A DNA stretch of 39,220 bases from a bacterium UBP4_UBA6127 (GTDB taxonomy: Bacteria > UBP4 > UBA4092). A program made the position numbers and the translations under genes. The notes beneath the pieces were generated by a model that was given only the letters and a program-made list of their open reading frames with translations, had not been told where the DNA came from and did no database searches. The stretch is from the NCBI GenBank assembly GCA_002428325.1, contig DIVR01000013.1:1-39220 (forward strand), given 5' to 3'. Shown one piece after another: positions 1 through 8,549 of this stretch (positions within the stretch are counted from its first letter, which is position 1; every line of letters starts with the position of its first letter).

Positions 1-1
1 C

Positions 2-97
2 TTCCAATACCTCGATATTATCGACCTGTTGGATTTAAATCCTTCTCTCCCGGCAAAACCTCCTGAGCCTGATCCACAGCTCTATCTGTTCAATTAA
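2..97 (+). CDS. 3' end of an unidentified protein gene (partial)
   Basis: An open frame enters from the left edge and ends at TAA 95-97, giving 31 residues. The tail is acidic and proline-containing (LDIIDLLDLNPSLPAKPPEP, then a short aromatic end), which reads like a natural protein C-terminus. The other plus-strand frame I translated (frame 1) hits a stop at about position 64. The stop overlaps the stop codon of the convergent gene on the minus strand by a few bases, so the two genes are tail to tail. No family can be assigned from so little sequence, and the call rests on composition and the convergent arrangement only. Confidence 0.4.
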   Translation, partial: FQYLDIIDLLDLNPSLPAKPPEPDPQLYLFN

Positions 98-702
98 GCT
101 GTTTTTTTATTGGACACTAGTGATACAGTATCTTTAGCATTGATGCTAACCGGAAAACTGGTTGAACTGGGATAACCGGTCAGGTAAACACAGCCTGCTG
201 TATCCAGGTCCATGGCTACAATAGTCCCTCCGCCAATATAAGTACTATAAACCAAAGCAGTTCCGGTAGGATTTATTTTAGCGACAAAACCATCAAAACC
301 AGAGGCGGTCGTTACCATAGCATTCGGAGTCGTGGGAAAACCTGCTCCTGAAAATCCTGCAACATAAAGATTTCCCTCATTATCTACCTTTAAATCTGTA
401 CAACCTTCTCCACTAAAACCCCCTAAATAAGTACAATAAATCAGGTTGGTAAGGGTAGGATCTAATTTGGCGACAAATAGTTCATAAACAGTGGAAACAT
501 TGGGCTGGTACACACCTTCTGTTACAGGGATATCTATGGAAAAAGTTGCTCCGCAGATATAAACATTGCCAGCACTGTCCACCGCTATACGGCTTTTATA
601 ATCTATATCCGTTCCCCCAAAATAGGTACCAATGACAGAAGCCGTACAAAAGATTGGAATTAGAAATAAAAGTAACCCCAGCATCTTTATTGTGTTTTTC
701 AT
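94..702 (-). CDS. Secreted SBBP-type beta-propeller repeat protein (short, perhaps truncated)
   Basis: The product has about 203 residues. It begins with a basic and hydrophobic signal peptide (MKNTIKMLGLLLFLIPIF) and continues as SBBP-like repeats: segments of the type YFGGTDIDYKSRIAVDSAGN and VAKLDPT..LIYCTYLGG recur about three times. This family forms extracellular beta-propellers of unknown ligand. I prefer the ATG at 702-700 because GGGAGG lies about 9 bases upstream; an in-frame ATG 33 bases earlier has no such site. Known SBBP proteins usually carry many more repeats. Here the last repeat breaks off after TSFPVSINAKDTV, and a run of seven A residues in the coding strand lies just before the stop, so natural truncation or a frameshift is possible. 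Confidence 0.7.
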   Translation of the reverse strand: MKNTIKMLGLLLFLIPIFCTASVIGTYFGGTDIDYKSRIAVDSAGNVYICGATFSIDIPVTEGVYQPNVSTVYELFVAKLDPTLTNLIYCTYLGGFSGEGCTDLKVDNEGNLYVAGFSGAGFPTTPNAMVTTASGFDGFVAKINPTGTALVYSTYIGGGTIVAMDLDTAGCVYLTGYPSSTSFPVSINAKDTVSLVSNKKTA

Positions 703-810
703 AACTCTTTTCCTCCCAAGAATCGGCTGATTCACAAAACTAATTATACCTATTATATATTTGTCAATTTAGCCGATAATTTTCTGGGAAGAAACCTGAT
801 ACGGGGGGAA

Positions 811-957
811 ATATAAAAGGGAGACATCCTGATGCTTACTTCATGGCTTTCTAAGGCCGCCGGCAAGGCTCTTACAATAGAACGCTAGGGCAACAAACCC
901 TCAGGCCTTATTCACTCAAAAAAAAAGACAGACATATAAATGTCTGTCTCCTCTTTT
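811..957. other. Structured intergenic stretch, possible non-coding RNA
   Basis: The 342 bases between the SBBP gene and the RRM gene contain no credible reading frame but several complementary segments. On the plus strand GGAGACA 820-826 can pair with TGTCTCC 945-951, CCTGA 828-832 with TCAGG 901-905, and AGGG 887-890 with CCCT 898-901. The first pairing competes with the strong terminator hairpin at 926-949. I could not match the sequence to a riboswitch or sRNA family I know. Confidence 0.25.
918..949 (-). terminator. Rho-independent terminator of the RRM gene
   Basis: A 9-bp stem (AGACAGACA 926-934 with TGTCTGTCT 941-949) with a six-base loop is followed, in the minus direction, by nine T residues (A-run 918-926). 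It lies about 100 bases downstream of the RRM protein stop codon. Confidence 0.8.
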
Positions 958-1044
958 AACGGTATTTCTGGAGGATAAGAGGTTATCCGCAGAAAATTTT
1001 ATTCAAATGGAAGGCTTCGTAACAGCTTGCCAGGTAAAACCAGC

Positions 1045-1425
1045 TTACCAGCGGCTGCCGCCACTTTTTCCACCTCTACCACCACCGCTGCGGTTTCCAC
1101 CGCCACGAGGGCCACCAGCGCTGCGGTTTCCACCGCCGCCAGTACCGAATCGACGGCCACCACCGCCGCCACGAGGACGATCTTCCCGAGGACGGGCTTC
1201 ATTGACCGTCATGGCACGACCCAGTAATTCTTTGCCGTTGAGATTTTCAACAGCAGCCTGAGCTTCGGCGTTCTCCGCGAATTCCACAAAACCGAATCCT
1301 CTGGATTCTCCACTGAATTTATCACGGATTACAGTAGCCGAGGCAACAGTGCCATAGGCCTGAAAAGCTTCCAACAGGACGTCATCCGTAACATCCCGGG
1401 ATAGATTACCAACAAACAGTTTCAC
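1045..1425 (-). CDS. Glycine-rich RRM-type RNA-binding protein
   Basis: The product has 126 residues. It is a single RNA recognition motif followed by a glycine/arginine-rich tail, the layout of small bacterial and cyanobacterial Rbp proteins, which bind single-stranded RNA and often respond to cold. RNP2 is LFVGNL at residues 3-8 and RNP1 is RGFGFVEF at 42-49, with the aromatic positions used for stacking on bases intact. Residues 80-126 are low-complexity Gly/Arg/Ser with RGGG-type repeats. The start is GTG (1425-1423) with GTGAGGA upstream. The gene stands alone with its own terminator at 918-949. The target RNAs cannot be inferred. Confidence 0.92.
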   Translation of the reverse strand: MKLFVGNLSRDVTDDVLLEAFQAYGTVASATVIRDKFSGESRGFGFVEFAENAEAQAAVENLNGKELLGRAMTVNEARPREDRPRGGGGGRRFGTGGGGNRSAGGPRGGGNRSGGGRGGKSGGSRW

Positions 1426-1550
1426 GCTAATTCCTCACTTTGGATGAATTCACTATCTATATAGCGACAAATTAACTATACTCTAATTCCTAATAAATAC
1501 CTAGCAATATTTTTTTTCGTTTACTCCCCGGGGGGTTCATCCATGCCTGA

Positions 1551-3896
1551 TTATTCAGGCAATTCTATCAAATAAAGGGTTCGGGGGTCTGTCTCCGGAA
1601 GATTCAGGAAACTCCCATATTGCCGGGATTCACCCGGTCCCAGGGGCCGGGATATCTTCCAACTCCATTGGGAATGCTGCAGCATATCGAGAGTCAATTC
1701 CCGGTATAAGTCCAAATCCACATAGTCGGTAAAATGCCGGGTATATTCCCTCAGGTATAGGGAGAGTTCGTTGGGATTATAAAAAATCCATTTTATTTTA
1801 AGTTCTTTCATTCGGGCATAGACTTCCTCTTTGGAAGCGGCCCCCTGCAGGAGTCGAATCAACATGGGGGTGTCAAAGAAATCCGCCACATAATAATGGC
1901 CTTCCAGGTAATAGGGCCTGTATTCCCCCACCAGCAGGAGGGCTTCATCCGCTTTCTGAATGGATTTCCACTTCTCATAAGCAGGGTAATAATTCAGTTT
2001 AGATTCCAGCCGCTGGGAGGGGGTCAGCCTGCCGGCCAACCAGGGGAGGGGGTTATGCTCTCTCAGGATGGTCTGTCCCATCCAAAGGGTGTTGTAGAGG
2101 ATGATTCCCACCGCCATCATTTTCAGGAGATTATTTTTCCATCCCCCCAGCCCTTCGGCCGCCATCAGGGATAATATCGGTAAAATCGGCATCAGAAACC
2201 GGTTATCCCGATAAGAATTGGCCCAGCTGAGATAGTACCAGAGGCAAAATCCCATCAATATCCAGAGGACAGCCCGGGTTGAGGGGTTCTTTTTTCTTCT
2301 CTCCCGGAAATAATAAACCAAGGACAGAGGGATAAATATCAGGAAAAAAGGCGTAATTTGCCAATCGCCAAAATTATCCGGCAAAAAAAGCCGGTTCCCG
2401 GTCCAGGCATAGAGCCGCGATTCTTGCCGGGCGAGCCTTAATCCATACCCCGGAGGATTCAGGGAGGCTTTTACCGGTAAATAAGCCAGCTCCGCCGCTC
2501 GGTAAAAGAGGTTTTCTCTTTTTGACTCATAGAGTCCCCCCTTCATCTGGGCATGGTAAAGGTAATAATCCCCATTGGCCTGGCTCCAATAATCCCCGCC
2601 AAAAACGGAATATCCCATTGGATAGACCGGGTTTCCGGAATTAATGAAATTCCTCAGGTAAAAAGGGGAGGCCGCCAGCCCCAGGCTGCTTAAAAATAAG
2701 ATTCCGTAAAGAAGGGATTTTTTACCGTATTTTACCCAAATATAATACAAAACCAGCCCGGTTAAGGGGGGGTAGAGGGTCAATAAGGAATATTTCATGC
2801 CGGCTAAAGAACCGATCACCACTCCGGATAACAGGATTATTTTATAAAAGGCGGGGGATTCATCCGTCCTTTGCGTATTTTCAACAGTATCTTTCAACCT
2901 TAGGAGAGTCCAGAGAGCCAGCATCAGGTAGAGGGTCAGGGAAGATTCAATGAAAGCCCAGCCGCTGATGATGGGAACAAAAGGGATACTGGCATAAATA
3001 GCCATTGCCCAGGCCGGGTCGGCTTTGGAAAACCATCTTCGGGCGAAACTCCCAATCAATAAGACTGTCAGTAAAAAATGGAGCCAGTGAACCAACTGGG
3101 GGGTAACTGAACCCCAGCCCCCGGCCATGGCAAATCCAAATTGCATCTCTATCAAGGCTGGAAACTGGAAAAAAGCATTATAAGGGTAATAGGAATACAT
3201 CCCGGTCTGATGGATTTGGGCCGGTATGGGTAGATGATACCTTAAAGCATCCGATTCAATGGCTGGATTCAGAGCTATCCCTAATGATATCAATAACAGT
3301 ATCAGGGTTAAATAATGAGGAACTCGGTAATTTCTAAGAGAAAAGGAGGTTTTTCCCTCTATCCCAGGCTCTTTTCTATATTTTATTCCAATCAATCCCA
3401 GTAAAATCATTAATCCCCAGAAAATACGGATAACTCCATCAAAAGCTATCCCTAATAATCCCAGGCTCATGTAAATAAAACCGACCCCAATTCCCCCCAA
3501 CCCCATAGCCAGGATGAAATACTCGGTTTTACATTTTTCTTTCCATCCCATCCCTTTTAACAATAAATCCCCCATGATCAGGGAACCTAACCCATAAAAA
3601 AACGTCCCGGCACCCAGGCTGAAGAGAACAGCCTGGGTACTTCTCCTTATCCACACCGTATTTTGGAAGGGAATAGTCAGGTATTCGAGCCAGAAAGAGG
3701 GGGTCAGAGGATAAAATCGATAATAATGGAAAAAAGTGTAAAAAGAGAGGGTTATAAAAGCTAAAAAGAGAATAATTCCGGTGGGGGAAAGGCTTTTCTC
3801 TCCAAAATTAAAAAATGACTTCAAAAACAATAACGAGGATTGATTCTCTGGAGGGTTTCCTGGTTGCGTATCCGGTTTAGATATATTTTTTAGCAT
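1551..3896 (-). CDS. Large multi-pass membrane protein, GT-C-like glycosyltransferase
   Basis: The product has 781 residues and a dozen or more hydrophobic segments spread from about residue 40 to 600, followed by a soluble C-terminal part of about 150 residues. An early extracytoplasmic loop holds an acidic motif followed by Tyr-His (ESDALRYHL, 214-222). This resembles the Asp/Glu loop of GT-C enzymes (ArnT/PMT/GT39-like), which move sugars from polyprenyl-phosphate donors on the outer face of the inner membrane. A second segment, YLRN..NSGNPVYP..FGG, recurs in the protein at 5866-7956, so the two are probably paralogues. No strong ribosome-binding site precedes the ATG. Substrate and acceptor are unknown, and the GT-C assignment is from motif and topology, not from overall similarity. 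Confidence 0.65.
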   Translation of the reverse strand: MLKNISKPDTQPGNPPENQSSLLFLKSFFNFGEKSLSPTGIILFLAFITLSFYTFFHYYRFYPLTPSFWLEYLTIPFQNTVWIRRSTQAVLFSLGAGTFFYGLGSLIMGDLLLKGMGWKEKCKTEYFILAMGLGGIGVGFIYMSLGLLGIAFDGVIRIFWGLMILLGLIGIKYRKEPGIEGKTSFSLRNYRVPHYLTLILLLISLGIALNPAIESDALRYHLPIPAQIHQTGMYSYYPYNAFFQFPALIEMQFGFAMAGGWGSVTPQLVHWLHFLLTVLLIGSFARRWFSKADPAWAMAIYASIPFVPIISGWAFIESSLTLYLMLALWTLLRLKDTVENTQRTDESPAFYKIILLSGVVIGSLAGMKYSLLTLYPPLTGLVLYYIWVKYGKKSLLYGILFLSSLGLAASPFYLRNFINSGNPVYPMGYSVFGGDYWSQANGDYYLYHAQMKGGLYESKRENLFYRAAELAYLPVKASLNPPGYGLRLARQESRLYAWTGNRLFLPDNFGDWQITPFFLIFIPLSLVYYFRERRKKNPSTRAVLWILMGFCLWYYLSWANSYRDNRFLMPILPILSLMAAEGLGGWKNNLLKMMAVGIILYNTLWMGQTILREHNPLPWLAGRLTPSQRLESKLNYYPAYEKWKSIQKADEALLLVGEYRPYYLEGHYYVADFFDTPMLIRLLQGAASKEEVYARMKELKIKWIFYNPNELSLYLREYTRHFTDYVDLDLYRELTLDMLQHSQWSWKISRPLGPGESRQYGSFLNLPETDPRTLYLIELPE

Positions 3897-4066
3897 GAGA
3901 ATCAGGTCAAATAATTCATTTTATTGGAGTAATACAATTTTTCAGCCTGTTTTTATCGTCAATTTAAAATGAGTGGACATAAAAATTCATATTTACCCGA
4001 ATTTTTTGACAGATGTCAAAAACTCTAAAGGATATCCCCTAAATACAATGAATTTTTATAAAGCAG

Positions 4067-4103
4067 GGGGATAAATTCCTGGGTTATACAAGAATTTATC
4101 CCC
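4067..4103 (-). terminator. Hairpin downstream of dnaN, probable terminator
   Basis: A perfect 12-bp inverted repeat (GGGGATAAATTC 4067-4078 and GAATTTATCCCC 4092-4103) with a 13-base loop sits about 28 bases past the dnaN stop codon. The T tract after it in the minus direction is interrupted, so termination may be inefficient or factor-assisted. The rest of the 235-base gap to the next gene shows nothing recognisable. Confidence 0.55.
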
Positions 4104-4131
4104 TTCATAAAACAAAGTTAAGCCTGAATAA

Positions 4132-5232
4132 TTACTGATTAATCTTCATGGGCATAATGACATTGATATAATTCTGGCTGTCGGCCGGCCGGAAAACACC
4201 CGGAGCCAGAGGCTGATTGAATTCCAATAAGGTTTCTTCGGCATCCATATTTTTCAGGACATCAATCACATATCGGACATTATAAGCCACCTGAAGAGGT
4301 TCCCCGCTGTAAATGACATCCATTTCATCGGTGGCTTCCCCTAATTCAGGAGTGCTGGCAGAAATTGTCATTCTTCCTTCATCAATGGAAAGTTTGACCA
4401 TATTATTTTTTTCACTGGCCAAAATAGAAACTCTCCGCAATGCCTGAAGGAACCGACCCGTATCCAACACAATTTTTTTATCTCTTTGGGGAGGAATTAC
4501 CTGTTCATAATTAGGGAATTGTCCGTCAATCAACCGGCTGGAAAGGGTAAATTGCTCGGTTTTAAAGAAAACCTGGCTGTTTTTAACAGCAATATGGATT
4601 TCTTCTTCCCCTTCCAGAATCGAATTTAACTGGCCGATAGCTTTTGTGGGGATAATAATACTCATTTTTTCATTAATGCCGGATTCAATCATTAATTTCA
4701 TCATTGCCAACCGGCGACCATCCGTAGATACCATTCTTAATTCGTTATCCAATGAATGAAAATAAATTCCATTCAAAGCATATCGAAGTTCTTCGGTCGA
4801 TACGGCAATCCGGGTTTTCTCAATTAAATTTTTTAAAATAGTTTGTTCAATTTTAAAGGATTCTTTTTCAGGAAAATTAGGCATGGGAGGAAAATCTTCA
4901 GTGGACATGCCGGAAAGGGTAAAATGAGTTTTATCACAAGTAACCTTGGCAACTCCTCCATCTAATTCAATTTTAACCGGCGCATTCGGTAATTCCCTGA
5001 CAATCTCACTGATTTTTTTAGCAGGAAGGGCAATACCACCTTCTTCTTCAACAGTGGCGGGAACCCGGCAATCCAAACCTACTTCTAAATCAGTCGCGGC
5101 GCATCTTAATTGTCCTTTTTTAGCCTCCATTAAAATGTTGGATAAAATGGGCATGGTGGTTTTGTTACTGACAGCACTGGAAACGGCACTGATAATCCGT
5201 TGAAAATCGCTTTTTTCAACAACCAGGTTCAT
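4132..5232 (-). CDS. dnaN: DNA polymerase III subunit beta (sliding clamp)
   Basis: The product has 366 residues, the usual length for the ring-shaped processivity clamp that tethers DNA polymerase III and other clamp-binding proteins to DNA. The N-terminus (MNLVVEKSDFQRIISAVSSA), the segment STDGRRLAMMKL and the C-terminal NYINVIMPMKINQ match the three-domain clamp fold, with the conserved MPM-R/K-type end. The ATG at 5232 has GGAGG about 10 bases upstream. The gene is transcribed away from the DnaA-box cluster at 5340-5730. Neither dnaA nor recF is adjacent, unlike the common dnaA-dnaN-recF order. A large membrane protein follows in the same direction after a hairpin. Confidence 0.97.
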   Translation of the reverse strand: MNLVVEKSDFQRIISAVSSAVSNKTTMPILSNILMEAKKGQLRCAATDLEVGLDCRVPATVEEEGGIALPAKKISEIVRELPNAPVKIELDGGVAKVTCDKTHFTLSGMSTEDFPPMPNFPEKESFKIEQTILKNLIEKTRIAVSTEELRYALNGIYFHSLDNELRMVSTDGRRLAMMKLMIESGINEKMSIIIPTKAIGQLNSILEGEEEIHIAVKNSQVFFKTEQFTLSSRLIDGQFPNYEQVIPPQRDKKIVLDTGRFLQALRRVSILASEKNNMVKLSIDEGRMTISASTPELGEATDEMDVIYSGEPLQVAYNVRYVIDVLKNMDAEETLLEFNQPLAPGVFRPADSQNYINVIMPMKINQ

Positions 5233-5339
5233 ATATGTTTTTCCTCCGGCGAAATGTAACTATTGTTATATCGCATCTTAGATATTATTTCTACTTTTAT
5301 TACCCTGTAGATGTTCTTTTATTTTAAAAGTAGTGTTAA

Positions 5340-5730
5340 GGATTGTGAATATGTGGAGAACTAATTCTTTATATTGATTTAACCGTCTTTTCCCTGAAAG
5401 GATAAGTTGTGGATAAAAAGACCCTTATCAACAGCTATCCACACCTTTGCTAATTTTCCTAATAATTATCCACACTTATCCTCAGTTCCTATTTAAATAT
5501 GTGGATAAATATACTAAAAGTTTGTTGTTATTAGAGTTATATTCTTTTCAATAACTATGCCAAACTCATAAAAACCCGATTTTATGCTCTATTTCATTAA
5601 TCTATGTTACCTAAATTTTACCAGAGTTATCCACATATCAACATACTTATCCACAACCCCTAAAAAATTTAATTTTTCCGCTAAAAACGTTAAAACAGGA
5701 ATGGTTACTAAGATGGGTGTGGATAAAGTG
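5340..5730. other. oriC: Probable chromosomal replication origin (oriC)
   Basis: Six perfect 9-mer DnaA boxes (TTATCCACA or complement) lie within about 320 bases: 5408-5416(-), 5466-5474(+), 5500-5508(-), 5627-5635(+), 5647-5655(+) and 5718-5726(-). Single-mismatch boxes are at 5352-5360, 5425-5433, 5435-5443 and 5476-5484. The paired boxes at 5627 and 5647 are followed by ACCCC and a pure A/T tract (5661-5677), and another AT-rich gap without boxes spans 5509-5626; either could be the unwinding element. The cluster fills the non-coding gap between dnaN and a divergent gene. The dnaN promoter must also lie here. Confidence 0.9.
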
Positions 5731-5776
5731 GGGACAGTATTTTATGGTGAAACCTTTTAAGGAAAGGTTCTCCCCA
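5729..5776 (+). other. Two-tier hairpin at the right edge of the origin region
   Basis: TGGGGA 5729-5734 pairs with TCCCCA 5771-5776, enclosing a second stem (AACCTTT 5751-5757 with AAAGGTT 5763-5769). It starts three bases after the last DnaA box and lies about 90 bases before the next gene. It could be a 5' leader of that gene or a boundary structure; there is no T tract supporting termination. Confidence 0.35.
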
Positions 5777-5865
5777 AAATTCTTCCAAACCTTCTTTCAA
5801 GCATTTTCTCAGACTTAACGATTCCAAAACCCTTTCCAATATTTTACTATCTTTAGTTATAATGG

Positions 5866-7956
5866 ATGGAAATGGCAAAACGAAAGTCCCTGGGACAAAA
5901 AATATTCTTACCTTTTTTTATTATCTTTCTGTATGGAGCCTTAGGTTTCTTTCTTTATAAACATCCGGATCAGTTCTATGTATTCAAGAAATTAGTTACC
6001 GGCGTCCTGGGGGGTGAAATGAGTTTTCATCTTCCGATGGGGTTGAGCCTTGCCATGGGGATCAACCTCTTAATGGTCTTATTTTATTACTGGCTGGGGA
6101 GACAATTATTAAAGAGGATTGCCAATCATTTTCAGATATATACCCATTTTCCTTATTCCCTGCAGGTTTCATTGGGAATGCTGGCTGCCTATCTTCTTTT
6201 CTTATTTCCCGCTATTTTCCATATTTTAAATTCGTGGATAATCCTGCTGGTTTTGGTGGGATTATTTGTCTGGTTTTTTTATTTATGGAAATACCCTACC
6301 GAAAAGAAAGTTAAAGGCCTGATTCAGCTGGAAGACCAGAAAGATAAGGGGTTCTGGGGAGCCTCAACCCTTTTGGGAGTAATTATATTTCTCAGTTTCT
6401 ACCATGCCTTGCTCTATCCGGAAAGTTACTGGGATTCCCTGATTTATTACCTTCATTATGGGAAGATGACCTTCTTGGAAAAAGGGTTTCCGGTTCTCTA
6501 TTCGGGTCAAGTCGGGTTGGGGTTAGGGGCTAATTATCCCCATTTTTTCCATTTATTATCAGCGGTCCCGGCGGTTTTTTTCCATTCCTATTCAGATTAT
6601 TATGGGCAGTTTCTATCTCCATTTTGCGGGCTTCTGGCAACTTTTCTGATATATGAGACCGGATTGATTGTCTTTCGAAACCGTAGAGCCGCTGTTTTAA
6701 GCGCCTTGGTTTTCCGGTCAATTCCTTTAGTGAATGTCTATTTTACCTATGCCACAGATTATTCATTGGTGATGCTCTATACCACTTCGTTATTATATGT
6801 CTCGGCCTTTTTTTTCCGGTCCCGGAATCGGTTTTACCTCCTGATTGCCGGGATTCTGACAGCCGCTTTCCCCAACATCAATTATCTGGGATGGGCGTTT
6901 TATCCGGTTGTTTTGCTTATTATGGGATTGGGCTGGGTACAGACAGAAAAACCGGAAAGAAAGAAATATCTGATTTGGGGTGGAGGGGTGGTCGGGCTGG
7001 CAGTCCTTCTAGGAATCCCCTGGTATCTGAGGAACATCTGGGTTACCGGGAATCCGGTCTATGCCTTCTACCCGGAAATTTTCGGGGGGAAAAGAATCGA
7101 CCTGGACGTCTTGAAATCCTGTTTCCATGAGTGGTATGCCAATGGTATCGGTGTCCCCGGGAATACCCTATCCCAAAGGTTGTTGAATGCGCCCGGTTGG
7201 TTTTTCCAAATCTGGCAGGTCAATCCTTTCTTTTATGCCTTGGGTCTTCCGGCTATCCTGGCTGGGGTTCTCTTTCAATTCACCAAAGAAAAAGAGAGAG
7301 CCGCCCACTATTATTACTGGATTCCCCTTTCAGTTTGCCTGGGAGGATTGAGCTACCATCTTTTTATCTCCAATTTATACCTATATCAGGTTCTCTTTTT
7401 CCTGCCAGCAATGGCGGGGTTGAGCCTCTACCTTTTTTATGATTTAAAAAAGGAAACCGCCTTCATTCGAAACCTGATTATCACCGGGGTTTTCCTGGGG
7501 GCCATTATCCCCGGCGCCAGCATGAGCCTGATGGGTCCGAAAATCATGGAACCGGGCCTCCGGGCTTTTATGAATCCGGGAATGGAGGCGGTATCTTTCT
7601 ATCGGTTGAAACTGGGGGATTATGCCCTTCTGGTGGAATATATCAATCAAACCCTTCCTTCCCAAGGGGTGATTCTCAGCCATGAAAACCGATATCACCT
7701 TTTTCGGGATGACTTAAAAATCAGGCATCTGGATGATTGGGATATCCTTCCGCTTTATAAAGAACATAACTTGCAAAAGAAGTATCAGGCCCTCTATCAA
7801 AAAGGCATCCGGTATTATCTCTATATCCCCAATGAGGAAAACCACCCAATCCTGAAAAAACTGGAAATTCATAAGATGATTCAGGAGGGTTTCCTCCAGC
7901 CCCTCTATATCGCCGGGGATAACCGGCTCTATGAGTTTCAGCCCCCACAGCCATAA
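5866..7956 (+). CDS. Large multi-pass membrane protein, GT-C-like glycosyltransferase (paralogue)
   Basis: The product has 696 residues, with many hydrophobic segments over residues 12-560 and a soluble C-terminal portion. It shares two signatures with the protein at 1551-3896: an acidic loop motif followed by Tyr/His (ESYWDSLIYYLHYGK, 186-200) and WYLRN..VTGNPVYAFYPEIFGG. This is the pattern expected of polyprenyl-phosphate-sugar-dependent transferases that act on the periplasmic side of the inner membrane. The ATG at 5866 lacks a clear ribosome-binding site. The gene runs away from the origin, mirror-image to its paralogue beyond dnaN. The donor sugar and acceptor cannot be told from sequence. 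Confidence 0.62.
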   Translation: MEMAKRKSLGQKIFLPFFIIFLYGALGFFLYKHPDQFYVFKKLVTGVLGGEMSFHLPMGLSLAMGINLLMVLFYYWLGRQLLKRIANHFQIYTHFPYSLQVSLGMLAAYLLFLFPAIFHILNSWIILLVLVGLFVWFFYLWKYPTEKKVKGLIQLEDQKDKGFWGASTLLGVIIFLSFYHALLYPESYWDSLIYYLHYGKMTFLEKGFPVLYSGQVGLGLGANYPHFFHLLSAVPAVFFHSYSDYYGQFLSPFCGLLATFLIYETGLIVFRNRRAAVLSALVFRSIPLVNVYFTYATDYSLVMLYTTSLLYVSAFFFRSRNRFYLLIAGILTAAFPNINYLGWAFYPVVLLIMGLGWVQTEKPERKKYLIWGGGVVGLAVLLGIPWYLRNIWVTGNPVYAFYPEIFGGKRIDLDVLKSCFHEWYANGIGVPGNTLSQRLLNAPGWFFQIWQVNPFFYALGLPAILAGVLFQFTKEKERAAHYYYWIPLSVCLGGLSYHLFISNLYLYQVLFFLPAMAGLSLYLFYDLKKETAFIRNLIITGVFLGAIIPGASMSLMGPKIMEPGLRAFMNPGMEAVSFYRLKLGDYALLVEYINQTLPSQGVILSHENRYHLFRDDLKIRHLDDWDILPLYKEHNLQKKYQALYQKGIRYYLYIPNEENHPILKKLEIHKMIQEGFLQPLYIAGDNRLYEFQPPQP

Positions 7957-8057
7957 CCCGGTTTTATTATCCTCGGAGACCCTGTTATCTCAGGATTAAT
8001 CTACTGCTGTATTTTTTCTGTTTGACATTGCTCTGTAGATGCTATTAATATGCAGAG

Positions 8058-8531
8058 GTGAATCAGGATAAAAAAATGCCTACAGAGAAGAAAATAAATA
8101 ATGGGTTTATTATTTGTTCACCGGTTATTTTGTTCGTAACGGTGATTGGGAGCTTTTGGGAATTATTCTATTTTGCCAATCATTATTATTTAAACAGCAA
8201 TTTTTCGATTCCTCTGCATGAGTGGAGTTTATTGAGGTTTCTTTATGTGGTTATACTTGCAATACTTTTGGGCGCCTTCTGCTTTTATTTAATAAAAGAA
8301 CTAAAGCAGAAAGCCGAAAATAAATTGGATATAGTGATAGCCGTATATTACTTCCTTTTACTTGAACTCATGGTGATCCAGCCTCCCTTTCATTTTTATA
8401 GTCACTTAAATTTTAATTTAATGATCCTGCTCTTGAAACAAACCATAGGTGTTTTTGGATTTCTCACTTCCTTATTTTATGTTCCAACCTTATATCGGGT
8501 GGTAAGAAAGTCTTTTGGGAAGAACCCATAA
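8058..8531 (+). CDS. Small four-pass membrane protein, unknown family
   Basis: The product has 157 residues with four hydrophobic segments (about 18-38, 63-84, 94-112 and 122-146) and basic loops, including KELKQKAENK between segments 2 and 3. I do not recognise the family. Two starts are possible: GTG 8058, or ATG 8076, which has CAGGA seven bases upstream. A decayed second copy at 10422-10541 preserves the residues between the two starts (VNQDK) behind a good AAGGA site, which favours the GTG. It opens a run of AT-rich genes for membrane and secreted proteins. Confidence 0.7.
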   Translation: MNQDKKMPTEKKINNGFIICSPVILFVTVIGSFWELFYFANHYYLNSNFSIPLHEWSLLRFLYVVILAILLGAFCFYLIKELKQKAENKLDIVIAVYYFLLLELMVIQPPFHFYSHLNFNLMILLLKQTIGVFGFLTSLFYVPTLYRVVRKSFGKNP

Positions 8532-8549
8532 AAGAAAGGTTGGAAAAGA

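Noticed and set aside
811..957. Structured gap considered as 6S RNA, SRP RNA or a c-di-GMP or TPP riboswitch
   Set aside because: None of the conserved sequence motifs of these families as I know them is present on either strand.
1007..1261. Proline-rich and alanine-rich frames opposite the RRM gene tail
   Set aside because: They are shadows of the repetitive Gly/Arg codons of the RNA-binding protein; the RRM frame has RNP1 and RNP2.
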